Shown: one piece after another, positions 17,452 to 26,209 of the stretch
Position numbering within the stretch: position 1 is the stretch's first letter
Layout of the letters: every line of letters starts with the position of its first letter
NCBI RefSeq assembly: GCF_029688925.1
Contig: NZ_JARUKY010000011.1
Span: 94,856-158,855, forward strand
DNA: 64,000 nt
Direction: 5' to 3'
From: Evansella sp. AB-P1
GTDB lineage: Bacteria; Bacillota; Bacilli; Bacillales; Salisediminibacteriaceae
The notes under the pieces: model-generated
What the model saw: the letters and a program-made list of their open reading frames with translations, nothing else
What the model was told of the DNA's origin: nothing
Database searches by the model: none
Position numbers and translations under genes: made by a program

Positions 17452-18146
17452 GAAAATTTACTCCCATCAAATTTATAACCAATTCCCCAGACAGTTAAAA
17501 TAAAAGCTGGTCTTGATGGATTTTCTTCAATTTTTTCTCTGATTTTCCGAATATAAACAGTAACTGTACTAATATCACCATAGCTATCATATCCCCAAAT
17601 TTTACTAAAAAGTTGCTCTTTTGAAAAAACCTGGCCTTTATTGCTAGCCATGAAATGTAAAATTTCAAATTCTTTTGCCGATAAATCAACCTTCTTCTCT
17701 CCAACAGAAACAGAATATCCATCTTCATCAATCAGCAGTGGTCCAAATTTTAATATCTTGTTCTTTGGAAATCCTGAAAACTCTTTATAACGACGAAGTT
17801 GAGCTTTTATTCGAGCTACAAGCTCTCCTGGACTAAATGGTTTAGCTATATAGTCGTCTGCTCCAATTCCAAGGCCAATAATTTTATCAGTTTCACTTTT
17901 TTTAGCACTCATCATAATGATTGGAACATTTGATACTTTTCTAATAGTACGGCATACTTCAATGCCATCTAATTTTGGAAGCATTATATCTAATACAATA
18001 AGAATGGGATTTTCTTGCTTAAATATTGATAAGGCTTCTTCACCATCCTTTGCCAGTACGACATGAAAATCGTTAACATTAAGGTAATCTCTCACTAATT
18101 CACCAATTTCTTTTTCATCCTCAACTATTAGGATAGTATCTTCCAT
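17448..18146 (-). CDS. OmpR/PhoB-type response regulator
   Basis: A 232-residue regulator. The receiver domain has the acidic pair Glu9-Asp10-Glu11, phosphorylation site Asp53 in VLDIMLPKLDG, and the Lys of AKPF. A winged-helix DNA-binding domain follows (ILHFMASNKGQVFSKEQL, SYGDISTVTVYIRKIREKIE, VWGIGYKF). It pairs with the overlapping kinase gene. The likely target is the ABC transporter gene pair that ends 94 bases upstream, but no direct-repeat operator was identified. Confidence 0.95.
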   Translation of the reverse strand: MEDTILIVEDEKEIGELVRDYLNVNDFHVVLAKDGEEALSIFKQENPILIVLDIMLPKLDGIEVCRTIRKVSNVPIIMMSAKKSETDKIIGLGIGADDYIAKPFSPGELVARIKAQLRRYKEFSGFPKNKILKFGPLLIDEDGYSVSVGEKKVDLSAKEFEILHFMASNKGQVFSKEQLFSKIWGYDSYGDISTVTVYIRKIREKIEENPSRPAFILTVWGIGYKFDGSKFS

Positions 18147-18239
18147 AGTAATTGCTCCCCTTTTTATGCTTTTCCTTACTTAATTATAGTCAATTAGTCA
18201 CTTGTATGAAAACCTTCTTATTAAAGGTTTCTTTCTATA

Positions 18240-19199
18240 TTAAGCATCGACATCACGAAAATTAAACATAATCCACGAAATAACTAGAAAGAAAATGTAG
18301 TATATAGAAAGTACAATTAGTGAAAATGTCAAAGTCATACCTTCTACCATGGGAGTACCATTAAAAAATTGATTTAAATTTGTATTAGCAAATAGGATAT
18401 ATTTAACCCAGTTATAATCATTGAAAAGCATAACAAGCTGTTGTCCAGTAAACATTAAAAAAATGGATATACCAATTGCTAATGAATTACTTCTAAACAC
18501 CGTTGACACCATAAAAGCAAAAGTTACCATCATTACTAAATCAACCGCTTGAATTCCGTATAATAATAATGTTTGTGTAATCATATTTCGTTCTATTACT
18601 TTTCCATCAGTAAATGTTAAAGAGGGTAGTTCTATTCCATCAAAACCAAATAGAATTATACCTATAACAAAAGAGGATATTACCATAATACAAATTAAAA
18701 ATAATGCAAATAAAAGAGTGGAAATATATTTAGAAAATAAAATTTTGTAACGGGATACTGGACGAATTAACAATAATTTAATCGTTCCTGAGGAAAACTC
18801 ACCAGCAACAATTCCAGCCCCAATGACAATAGTAAAAAGTGCCGCTATACTAGTAAAATCAGGAGCAGAATTCATAAATCCCCAAAATGTTTGAGAATCT
18901 AATGGCGGTAAGTTATTTTCAATTCGATATTCATTAATTGCTACCTGTTCGTGTAATGATTGAGTTGAAATTCCAATTATGTTTGAACTTTCAATTTCTT
19001 CAATTTGTTCAATTAATTGAATATTTGTCATTTGGAGCTGTTCTTCCCATCTCTCACTATTTTCCTCAACAAAAAAGAATTTAGTAAAGAAGGCTGCAAC
19101 AACTATAACTAAGAATAATAGACCTATCATTACCCATGTTCCTAAGCGTTTATAGATTTTCATGTTTTCATTTTTTATCAATGGTATTAGGTTAAACAT
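18240..19199 (-). CDS. ABC transporter permease (BcrB/ABC-2 type)
   Basis: The start is set at ATG 19199, because GGAGGTGAT lies 5 bases upstream and the GTG at 19208 is part of it. The product has about 319 residues and six predicted membrane helices, with a large extracytoplasmic loop after the first helix (about residues 40-110), as in BcrB and LanE/G-like permeases. The motif GEFSSGTIKLLLIRPVSRYKIL is typical of ABC-2 permeases. It overlaps the ATPase stop codon, showing a coupled operon. Role: export of, or protection from, a peptide or lipid-linked compound. Confidence 0.88.
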   Translation of the reverse strand: MFNLIPLIKNENMKIYKRLGTWVMIGLLFLVIVVAAFFTKFFFVEENSERWEEQLQMTNIQLIEQIEEIESSNIIGISTQSLHEQVAINEYRIENNLPPLDSQTFWGFMNSAPDFTSIAALFTIVIGAGIVAGEFSSGTIKLLLIRPVSRYKILFSKYISTLLFALFLICIMVISSFVIGIILFGFDGIELPSLTFTDGKVIERNMITQTLLLYGIQAVDLVMMVTFAFMVSTVFRSNSLAIGISIFLMFTGQQLVMLFNDYNWVKYILFANTNLNQFFNGTPMVEGMTLTFSLIVLSIYYIFFLVISWIMFNFRDVDA

Positions 19200-20115
19200 T
19201 GGAATCACCTCCAGTTATTTCAATAAACTTATCCTCTAACGTTTTTTGTTCAGAACGGATTCCGAATATCTGGAAATTTTGATTAATTAATATTTTTGTG
19301 AAAGTAGTTATTTCTTCAGCTCTAATATTCATTTCAACGACAGAACCTTTTAGCTGTATATGCACATTAGGATACTTTTCCTTTATTAAGTTAAATGCTT
19401 TTTCTGGGGGACTGACTTTAAATTGAACCATTTTTTGATGATCGTCAACCATACTTTGTACCGATTCAACACTTATTAACTCACCATTATGAATGATACC
19501 TATCCGTTCACACATAAGCTCCATTTCTGTAAGTAGATGGCTTGAAACGAAGACAGTGATGTTTTCTTTGTGGGCAAGTCTACGTATATATGCTCGAATT
19601 TCTCGTATTCCAGCAGGATCTAATCCATTTGTTGGTTCATCTAAAATGAGAAAAGATGGAGAATGAAGCAATGCTTGCGCAATCCCTAACCTCTGACGCA
19701 TTCCTAGTGAGTACGTTTTAACCTTGTCATTGATTCTTGTTTCTAGACCGACAAGATTTATTATTTCAGTAATTCGATCTTTTTTTATATTTGGAGTCAT
19801 TCTTGAATAATGAATTAAGTTATCGTAACCTGTTAAAAAATTGTACATTTCAGGATTTTCAATGATTCCTCCTACATGACTAATAGCTTTTTCAAAATTT
19901 CTTTTTATACTAAAGCCATTAATTAAAATTTCACCTTCAGTCATTTTCATTAGCCCTACAAGCATCCGGATTGTTGTCGTTTTCCCTGCTCCATTTGGTC
20001 CGAGAAACCCAAAAACTTCACCACGATAAAGATTTAATGATAGGTCACGAATAATCTCCGAAGACCCAATTCGCTTTTTTACATTAATTAATTGTACAAA
20101 TGGTTCTTTTTCCAC
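19192..20115 (-). CDS. ABC transporter ATP-binding protein (BcrA-like)
   Basis: A 307-residue ATPase starting at GTG 20115 behind AAGGAGG. Walker A is GPNGAGKTTT (residues 39-48), the signature is YSLGMRQRLG, Walker B is FLILDEPTNGLDPAG, and the H-loop is VSSHLLTEME. The 80-residue C-terminal extension is like that of BcrA, a bacitracin exporter ATPase. It is the first gene of the transporter pair that precedes the two-component system in the direction of transcription. Confidence 0.93.
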   Translation of the reverse strand: MEKEPFVQLINVKKRIGSSEIIRDLSLNLYRGEVFGFLGPNGAGKTTTIRMLVGLMKMTEGEILINGFSIKRNFEKAISHVGGIIENPEMYNFLTGYDNLIHYSRMTPNIKKDRITEIINLVGLETRINDKVKTYSLGMRQRLGIAQALLHSPSFLILDEPTNGLDPAGIREIRAYIRRLAHKENITVFVSSHLLTEMELMCERIGIIHNGELISVESVQSMVDDHQKMVQFKVSPPEKAFNLIKEKYPNVHIQLKGSVVEMNIRAEEITTFTKILINQNFQIFGIRSEQKTLEDKFIEITGGDSNV

Positions 20116-20310
20116 ATTTAAACCTCCTTCGTATTATCTAATTTGCATTATGAAGACAAAAGCTTAATAGCTACTTATAAAATTATTAAAAAAGTATTAA
20201 AATTTTTATTAAGGTTATTATGTTCGACGAAAATCATTTTAATATTTCTGGTAGGATGTGAACGGGAAGTTATGTATAAATTTTCCTTATTCCTCTGAAT
20301 ATTAGAAACT

Positions 20311-20343
20311 AAAAAAGATGAAGGACAGTCCTCCACCTTTTTT
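20311..20343 (-). terminator. Terminator of the spoVIF-like gene
   Basis: AAAAAAGGTGGAGGA and TCCTTCATCTTTTTT form a stem with two mismatches and a T-run on the minus strand. Confidence 0.6.
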
Positions 20344-20406
20344 AGTGATTCATATTAAGTTTTTTAATTAAACGTTTGTTTAAATAAAAGTATATGATAT
20401 TACCCC

Positions 20407-20670
20407 TTATTTTTTCTTGTTTTTTTCTAACATTTTTGCAATAGTACCAAAGTTGATAGACTTAGGATCATTAACTATTGCATGAACGAGTTGATCCTCT
20501 TGTTCCTTTGGTACTTTCTTATTTGCTAGTTTTCCTACTTCTTGTATAATCTCTCGTACAGTTTTTTCATCCCTAAAATTAGCTCCTTTTATTGACTCAG
20601 CAAACTTAAACACTTCTTGCATATTAACCCCAGATTTTTTTTCTATATTTTTAAATAAATCGTTACTCAT
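20407..20670 (-). CDS. spoVIF: SpoVIF-like sporulation protein
   Basis: The start at ATG 20670 follows GGGAGGGGC; the longer frame has none. The 87-residue protein reads LFKNIEKKSGVNMQEVFK, then GANFRDEKTVREIIQEV, and KKVPKEQEDQLVHAIVN, which matches my memory of stage VI sporulation protein F (YjcC) of B. subtilis, needed for correct spore coat assembly. It is followed by a terminator and stands alone. The match is from recall and not from an alignment. Confidence 0.8.
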   Translation of the reverse strand: MSNDLFKNIEKKSGVNMQEVFKFAESIKGANFRDEKTVREIIQEVGKLANKKVPKEQEDQLVHAIVNDPKSINFGTIAKMLEKNKKK

Positions 20671-21069
20671 AATGCCCCTCCCTTCATACATAAAGTTATC
20701 TTTTATCATTTATTTTCAAAGTGTTTTCTTATATTCAATGTATGCTTGTTTGCTTCAGATTGATTAGACGTATCAATTAGTTTGATTAATAACGGTTGGA
20801 TGAGAGGTTATATATCGTACTAGGGGAAGAAATCCCCACTAGCCACCACCTTCAACTTTGGATAAGAATATCATCATCCCCCCTAGTTGCTAATCGTTTT
20901 ATATTGCTAATCAGTTATTTATAGAACTTTTAAAATCTAATTTAACCCAAAAAAACAGACCAAATTTTCATGGTCTGTTAAGTAACACTTTATTTACTGA
21001 AAATTTTCGATTATTCCACGGTGTTTTTCTCGGATTACTAAGGTCAAAATTAGTAATAGCTTTCCTTTA
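20671..21069. other. Gene-free interval with two hairpins
   Basis: A stem ACTAGGGG/CCCC-ACTAG lies at 20819-20841. A terminator-type hairpin at 20949-20979 (AACAGACCA with TGGTCTGTT, T-run on the minus strand) closes the LysM hydrolase gene. No coding frame with a ribosome site was found. Confidence 0.55.
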
Positions 21070-22686
21070 TTAAAAAGCAAATACGTGATTACCAATTGTA
21101 GTAGACACTGTTCTACTCCTTACCCATTGATCATTTGTTTTGTCTGGGTTGTAAAAGAAAAGTGATCCATTTGTTGGATCTTCTCCATTTATAGCACGCA
21201 TTGCCGCTTCCATATTAGTACTATTAGGTTTTGCTTGGTGTATGGAACCAGTTCCTGCAGGAGTAAATTGGTAATGGCCATGACTTTTTTCAAATATTAC
21301 CTCTTTCACAGTATTTGGAAACAAGTCACTATTTACTCGATTCATAATAACAGCACCTACCGCTATTTGACCGTCTAATGACTCCCCTCTTGCTTCACTA
21401 TAAATCATGTTGGCTAGCCATTGTAATTCCTCTTGATTTATAGCGGATTCACTTTCAGCAGCTCTATCGTCAGTTGATGGTGTTGATGCAACTCCATTAG
21501 TATTTGTTGAGGGTATTGTTAAAGCTTGTCCGACTCTTAAGAAGTCACTTGTAAGATTGTTTGCTGTTTTTATTGCATTTACTGTCGTTCCATATTTTAC
21601 GGCTATTCCTGATAGGGTATCTCCTGAAATTACGGTATAGGTCGTTGCCCTTTCTTGCGTTGGTTTTTCGTAAGGAGACGCTGATACTTCTCCTCCTGGT
21701 ATCGTTAAAGCTTGTCCGACTCTTAAGAAGTCACTTGTAAGATTGTTTGCTGTTTTTATTGCATTTACTGTCGTTCCATATTTTACGGCTATTCCTGATA
21801 GGGTATCTCCTGAAATTACGGTATAAGTCGTTGCCCTTTCTTGCGTTGGTTTTTCGTAAGGAGACGCTGATACTTCTCCTCCTGGTACTGTTAAAGTTTG
21901 TCCGACTCTTAAGAAGTCATTTGTAAGATTGTTTGCTGTTTTTATTGCATTCACTGTCGTACCATATTTTACGGCTATTCCTGATAGGGTATCTCCTGAA
22001 ATTACGGTATAGGTCGTTGCCCTTTCTTGCGTTGGTTTTTCGTAAGGAGACGCTGATACTTCTCCTCCTGGTACTGTTAAAGCTTGTCCGACTCTTAAGA
22101 AGTCATTTGTAAGATTGTTTGCTGTTTTTATTGCATTCACTGTCGTACCATATTTTACGGCTATTCCTGATAGGGTATCTCCAGATACAACAGTATATGT
22201 TGTAGACAATTGTTCATTTTGCAACTGATTTGTAGTTGTTGTAGCAGTAGGTATGGTTAAGGTTTGACCTATTTGTAATATATCCGTGTTTAACTTATTG
22301 ATAGCTTTTAAATCATTTACTGTAGTATTAAATCTAACGGCTAAATTCCAAAGGTTATCACCTGATTTTACTGTGTAGCTAGAAGTTACTGAATTTTGTT
22401 GAACTGTATTATTAGTATTTTCAGCAGCTTCAGCTGTATTTGTCTTAATGGGAGCAAAAGCCAATGTAGAAACTAATATAGCACCTCCCATAATTTTTAC
22501 TAGCTTAACATTTATGTTTGTAAATTTAGCTTTAATATAGTGAGTAGCTTCTTCCTCAATTGATTCCTTTCTCTTTTCACTTAATTTCCCTAACTCATTT
22601 GAAAATTCATTAGAATAATTTAAATACAATGTAATTTCATAACCTTCTGGAGTTTTATTCATTTTATGATGACTGAAAATATCCAT
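21070..22686 (-). CDS. LysM-repeat cell wall hydrolase with SleB/CwlJ-type domain
   Basis: A 538-residue protein with a GGAGGGC site. Residues 1-85 are a soluble N-terminal domain followed by a single hydrophobic segment (about 66-82) ending in a NTAEA signal-cleavage-like site, so export may use this late segment. Five LysM domains follow (from about residues 103, 163, 226, 288 and 350), each with YTV-SGD and IAVKYGTT motifs, which bind peptidoglycan. Residues about 425-538 are a Hydrolase_2 domain with the likely catalytic Glu in IYSEARGE. The enzyme probably cuts spore cortex or cell wall. LysM units 2-5 share almost the same DNA. Confidence 0.9.
   Translation of the reverse strand: MDIFSHHKMNKTPEGYEITLYLNYSNEFSNELGKLSEKRKESIEEEATHYIKAKFTNINVKLVKIMGGAILVSTLAFAPIKTNTAEAAENTNNTVQQNSVTSSYTVKSGDNLWNLAVRFNTTVNDLKAINKLNTDILQIGQTLTIPTATTTTNQLQNEQLSTTYTVVSGDTLSGIAVKYGTTVNAIKTANNLTNDFLRVGQALTVPGGEVSASPYEKPTQERATTYTVISGDTLSGIAVKYGTTVNAIKTANNLTNDFLRVGQTLTVPGGEVSASPYEKPTQERATTYTVISGDTLSGIAVKYGTTVNAIKTANNLTSDFLRVGQALTIPGGEVSASPYEKPTQERATTYTVISGDTLSGIAVKYGTTVNAIKTANNLTSDFLRVGQALTIPSTNTNGVASTPSTDDRAAESESAINQEELQWLANMIYSEARGESLDGQIAVGAVIMNRVNSDLFPNTVKEVIFEKSHGHYQFTPAGTGSIHQAKPNSTNMEAAMRAINGEDPTNGSLFFYNPDKTNDQWVRSRTVSTTIGNHVFAF
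21521..22265 (-). repeat. Four near-identical 186-bp units inside the LysM gene
   Basis: The string AAAGCTTGTCCGACTCTTAA (or with one change) recurs at 21521, 21707, 21893 and 22079, exactly 186 bases apart, which equals one LysM domain plus the linker GGEVSASPYEKPTQERAT. Differences are few and are shared in blocks, which suggests recent duplication or gene conversion. Confidence 0.9.
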
Positions 22687-22846
22687 GTTGCCCTCCTTTA
22701 ACCATTACTATGCCCTAAAAAATTTTTTTTAAGATTAATCAATTAGCAATGGTTATATATCGCAATATACGAATGAAAGGCAAACTGTTTTTTGTTCTTT
22801 GTAACATTATGTTATGATCATCTAAAAAATGGGAGGATTTTTTGTT

Positions 22847-23236
22847 ATGGAAAAATTTTATAACATTGGTGATATTGTGACAGGTATTTATAAAACAGGT
22901 AAATATATAGGTGAAATAACTGAGGTGAAAAAAGATCGATATGTAATAAGTATATTAGCCGTTGTAAAGCATCCTCAACAAGGTGATTTACATCATCCAA
23001 AAGGGATTAATGTTCCATTCTTTCATGAACGTCGTGCCCTTGCATTCAAAGAAAAAACAAATATTCCAAAAGCATATATAAAAGAATATAAAAGTGAAAT
23101 ACCCTTATATGTAGAATCATTAAAAGACGCATTAAAGAAAGAAAAGGACGTGCTAATTTCTGATGAAAGTGAATGGGCTAAAAAATCTTTAGAGTTATTA
23201 AATAACCTCGAAAAAGAATATTTTAAACAAAAATAG
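22847..23236 (+). CDS. kapB: KapB-like sporulation phosphorelay protein
   Basis: Start at ATG 22847, 10 bases after GGGAGGA. The 129-residue protein reads YNIGDIVTGIYKTGKYIGEI, VVKHPQQGDLHHPKG and FFHERRALAFKEKTNIPK, the pattern of KapB, which in B. subtilis acts with the sensor kinase KinB to start sporulation. The N-terminal half is a small barrel and the rest helical. Unlike the B. subtilis annotation, no lipobox is visible. No kinB gene is nearby in this window. A terminator separates it from the convergent neighbour. Confidence 0.8.
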   Translation: MEKFYNIGDIVTGIYKTGKYIGEITEVKKDRYVISILAVVKHPQQGDLHHPKGINVPFFHERRALAFKEKTNIPKAYIKEYKSEIPLYVESLKDALKKEKDVLISDESEWAKKSLELLNNLEKEYFKQK

Positions 23237-23247
23237 GATAAATTGCT

Positions 23248-23279
23248 GAAAAGGGATCCCTACACAGAGATCCCCTTTA
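23248..23279. terminator. Terminator between convergent genes
   Basis: AAAGGGATC pairs with GATCCCCTTT (one bulge) at the ends of the kapB-like and DUF1906 genes. Confidence 0.7.
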
Positions 23280-23297
23280 CCAATGAATTTTTATCTC

Positions 23298-24596
23298 TTA
23301 CCATAAAACATCTAGTACATCTCCACTATACCAATTCGTATCAATGTTACAGGTTTCTGCATCAATACCATATTGCCAACCAGCAATTAATGATCCTTCT
23401 GGAGCCTCAGGATTATATTCTGGGGCATTTTCTTCTGTCGTTATTCCTGCATCTGGTGACGACGTCCATACATAATAATTATCAAGTAGATCGGAATTCT
23501 CTTCTACTGCTGCTTCAAATGCAACATATAATTCTCGGTCAGGATGAAAGATTCCATATACTCCTGGGGTATACTCAGATTCTTCAATCGTATCATACCA
23601 ACCTAATAAGAATGCAGAATCAATTGGATAAATTGGTTCTACATTTGCAAATAAAGCAACTTCTTCAGGAATACCGAAGTCTCTTGCCATTTCAATTGCT
23701 GCTTCCGCTTCACTTTGCCCTTTTTCATATCCAGTTGCATCAGTAAAGTGATTCCAAATAACTAAAATTTGGATGTCATTTTCATGTAATAACTCTACCT
23801 CTTCGTGCGTTAGACCGTAGGAGACACCTTCTTTATCTCCTAAGTAGCGTCCCCATATTTGAGGATCTCCAAAATTCTCTGTTACACATGCTAACATACT
23901 TTCTGTTGTTAAACTAGCTGAATCAACACCCCATACAGGTTCTGATGATTCACCATTTGTAGCATCTCCATTATCTTGCCCATTTCCGTTTGTATCGCCA
24001 TTTGTATCTCCGTTATCTTGATCGTCTCCATTTCCATTTCCATTAGCAGGGTCGTCTACTTCTTCCCCTTCACCAACAACATTATTTTCTATGTTATTAA
24101 TAAAATTATTTGTCACATTAACATCAATATTGTTTGAAACACTATTGTCAATATTAAATCCACTATAAATATTATTTAAAATAGCATTCCTTACATCAGC
24201 GAAGTCTCCTTCTATAATGTTTTCAATATTATTATTGACTTCAGCCGCATTACCATCAATTTCGTTTGTAATAGAATTATCTATGTTACCACTTTTCCCC
24301 GTAATATTATTCGTAATGGAATTATCCACAGTTCCATTATCCCCAATATTAATATTGTTTTCTATTGTACTATTTATCTGTGAATCTTCTCCTTCAATTT
24401 GGTTTTCTATGGAATTTTCCACAGTATTACTGCTTTCTCCATTTCCATCTGAAGTGCTGCTTTCCAATTCACTTTCAGTTAATTTTGCAGCAACAGGGTC
24501 ATCTCGATCACTACTACCATACATATAAAAACTAAAAGCAGTAACGATGAACAGCATAAAGGCTGTAATAAAAGGAATTAGCCTCTTAACATACAT
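23298..24596 (-). CDS. DUF1906 glycoside-hydrolase-like surface protein with Asn/Ile repeat region
   Basis: A 432-residue exported protein with an AAAGGAGG site. A signal peptide or anchor (about residues 5-27) is followed by a Ser/Asp-rich stretch. Residues about 57-170 hold seven or eight units of 14-17 residues with the pattern I/V-x-N-x-I-x-N-x-I-x-G (for example VDNSITNNITG, IDNSITNEIDG, VNNNIENIIEG), which should form a narrow beta-solenoid. A Gly/Asn/Asp linker (about 175-215) leads to a DUF1906 domain (WGVDSASLT, IWGRYLGDK, YGLTHEEVELLHENDIQILVIW, ALFANVEP, GVYG), a TIM-barrel related to Rv2525c and GH25-like lysozymes. Net charge is very negative. It may act on or display at the envelope. 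Confidence 0.75.
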   Translation of the reverse strand: MYVKRLIPFITAFMLFIVTAFSFYMYGSSDRDDPVAAKLTESELESSTSDGNGESSNTVENSIENQIEGEDSQINSTIENNINIGDNGTVDNSITNNITGKSGNIDNSITNEIDGNAAEVNNNIENIIEGDFADVRNAILNNIYSGFNIDNSVSNNIDVNVTNNFINNIENNVVGEGEEVDDPANGNGNGDDQDNGDTNGDTNGNGQDNGDATNGESSEPVWGVDSASLTTESMLACVTENFGDPQIWGRYLGDKEGVSYGLTHEEVELLHENDIQILVIWNHFTDATGYEKGQSEAEAAIEMARDFGIPEEVALFANVEPIYPIDSAFLLGWYDTIEESEYTPGVYGIFHPDRELYVAFEAAVEENSDLLDNYYVWTSSPDAGITTEENAPEYNPEAPEGSLIAGWQYGIDAETCNIDTNWYSGDVLDVLW

Positions 24597-24710
24597 CTTT
24601 CATACCTCCTTTGCACATATGCATTGTACGCAAGAGGGAAGAAAAATGTGAAAATTTAAAATATAAAAAGAATTGCCCATGAACACAATAGTTTAACAAA
24701 ACAAATAAAA

Positions 24711-24746
24711 AGCCAATGCCCAGAGAATATTCCCTGTACATTGGCT
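24711..24746 (-). terminator. Orphan minus-strand terminator
   Basis: AGCCAATG pairs with CATTGGCT, with CAG-GAA and TTC-CTG pairing inside, and TTTTTAT follows on the minus strand. No intact minus-strand gene lies upstream of it; only the decayed frame at 24798-24945 does. Confidence 0.6.
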
Positions 24747-24797
24747 AAATAGAATAATCGATTAAATAAACATAATTATATGCTTGTCAAGAAGGAT

Positions 24798-24945
24798 TTA
24801 TCTAAAGGCTGGAGGTACAAATCCTCATTCTTGCAATCCTTTACCTGGTGGTGTTCTACCTTAATCCGTCCATATTAAATCGAAAGCAATATTATTATCA
24901 CATGTGCGACTGGCAAACCTTCTCCACCAACCTTAAATCCACAAA
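24798..24945 (-). pseudogene. Decayed coding relic of unknown family
   Basis: Reading the minus strand gives KVGGEGLPVAHV in one frame, then after a frame change DNNIAFDLIWTD, a stop, GRTPPGKGLQE, a stop, and GFVPPAFR with a final stop at 24798. The joined pieces look like the C-terminal part of one protein, broken by one frameshift and two in-frame stops. A real terminator lies 52 bases downstream. A 36-codon frame from ATG 24985 covers the first piece with a hydrophobic start but has no ribosome site. I do not recognise the family. The rest of 24597-25249 shows nothing coding. Confidence 0.4.
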
Positions 24946-25249
24946 TAAGGAAAATGAGAAGAAAAATGGAGAACTTAATGCACATGCTTAAATACACACA
25001 AGAAAAAATTTTCTAGTTGACTCTAAAACAAGAAAAATGGTAAACTTTTAATACCAACTAAACGCATAGGATTAATTAAAATAAATCAGCATATCCTTAA
25101 TAAGATTGATAACGATGAAGGTTACAAGAAGCAAAAATTATAAATAAAATCATTAAGGAAGCTTTACATAATTAATGAAACATCTCTGTTTGCGGAAAGC
25201 GAAGGGGAACGAAATGAAATAAAAATTTTAATACATTTAGAGGTGTAAA

Positions 25250-26035
25250 ATGAAAAACAACGAGTTCTTTAAAATCATTCAAGGTGCAGAGTCCTTCCAT
25301 TATGACGGAAATAGCACCGGTATCTTAATATGTCATGGTTTTCTAGGAACACCACAAAGCATGGAATATTTAGGACAAGCTTTTGCTAATAAAGGTTATA
25401 CAGTAAGAGCACCTCGATTAAGAGGTCATGGAACGCACTATTTTGATCTTGAAAAAGCTACCTTTACTGATTGGATACATGAACTTGAAGAAAATTATCT
25501 TCAGCTAAAGGACAAATGCTCACAAGTTTTTGTATTAGGTCAATCTATGGGGGGATTACTCTCTTTATTAATTGCTAGTAAGTTTAAAGACGTTTCTGGT
25601 GTTATTACGATTAATGTTGCATTCGAAGTTCCTGACTATGAACAATATAGAAATAAGCTTTTACCAAATTATATAGAGGAAGGCCCTCCCGATATAAATA
25701 ACAAGGAAGTTAAAGAAATAACTTATCCTTATGTACCTTTAAAATCTATTAATGAGCTATTAAAGCTTATAGATTTCACGAAAGATCAAATAACTTCAAT
25801 AAAAAGCCCTGTACTACTCATGCATTCTAAAGTAGATAATGTCGTCCCACCTATTAGTTCAAAAATTATCTATGAACGCTTAAAAACAACAAAAAAAGAG
25901 CTTGTACAATTAAATAATTCTTGTCATGTTGCTTCCATGGATTTTGATCAAGATAAGATTGTTATAGATACAGATCGTTTTATTACATCTATTGTAAATT
26001 TTCAATACGAATTAAATCATATCAGTACACCATAA
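25250..26035 (+). CDS. Carboxylesterase (alpha/beta hydrolase, Est30-like)
   Basis: A 261-residue cytosolic hydrolase. The catalytic triad is visible as Ser99 in LGQSMGG, Asp196 in HSKVDNVV and His226 in NNSCHVAS, and the oxyanion loop as CHGFLGTPQSM. The LRGHGTH motif and overall length match thermophilic carboxylesterase Est30 and monoacylglycerol-lipase-like enzymes. The TetR gene 175 bases downstream, after a terminator, may or may not be related. The ribosome site is AGAGGTG. Confidence 0.9.
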   Translation: MKNNEFFKIIQGAESFHYDGNSTGILICHGFLGTPQSMEYLGQAFANKGYTVRAPRLRGHGTHYFDLEKATFTDWIHELEENYLQLKDKCSQVFVLGQSMGGLLSLLIASKFKDVSGVITINVAFEVPDYEQYRNKLLPNYIEEGPPDINNKEVKEITYPYVPLKSINELLKLIDFTKDQITSIKSPVLLMHSKVDNVVPPISSKIIYERLKTTKKELVQLNNSCHVASMDFDQDKIVIDTDRFITSIVNFQYELNHISTP

Positions 26036-26045
26036 TGAATGTTAG

Positions 26046-26079
26046 AAGAAACTAGGTTCTTTACCTTGTTTCTTTTTCT
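26046..26079 (+). terminator. Carboxylesterase terminator
   Basis: AGAAACTAGG pairs with CCTTGTTTCT, followed by TTTTC. Confidence 0.65.
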
Positions 26080-26209
26080 ATTATTAAGACAATATTTCGA
26101 AAAACACGGATCAATTTATCATATTGTCACATTTTATTTTATAAAAGAAATCAGACATATGATACCTTAAAAAGAGAGTGGTTTAGAAGTATAACTGGAG
26201 GTTTTACAG

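Noticed and set aside
23243..23746. A 167-codon plus-strand frame rich in Leu, Gln and His
   Set aside because: It is antisense to the DUF1906 coding region and its composition is a by-product of that sequence.
24875..24985. A 36-codon minus-strand frame with hydrophobic ends
   Set aside because: No ribosome site; its second half coincides with the first piece of the decayed gene relic, so it is better explained as part of that.
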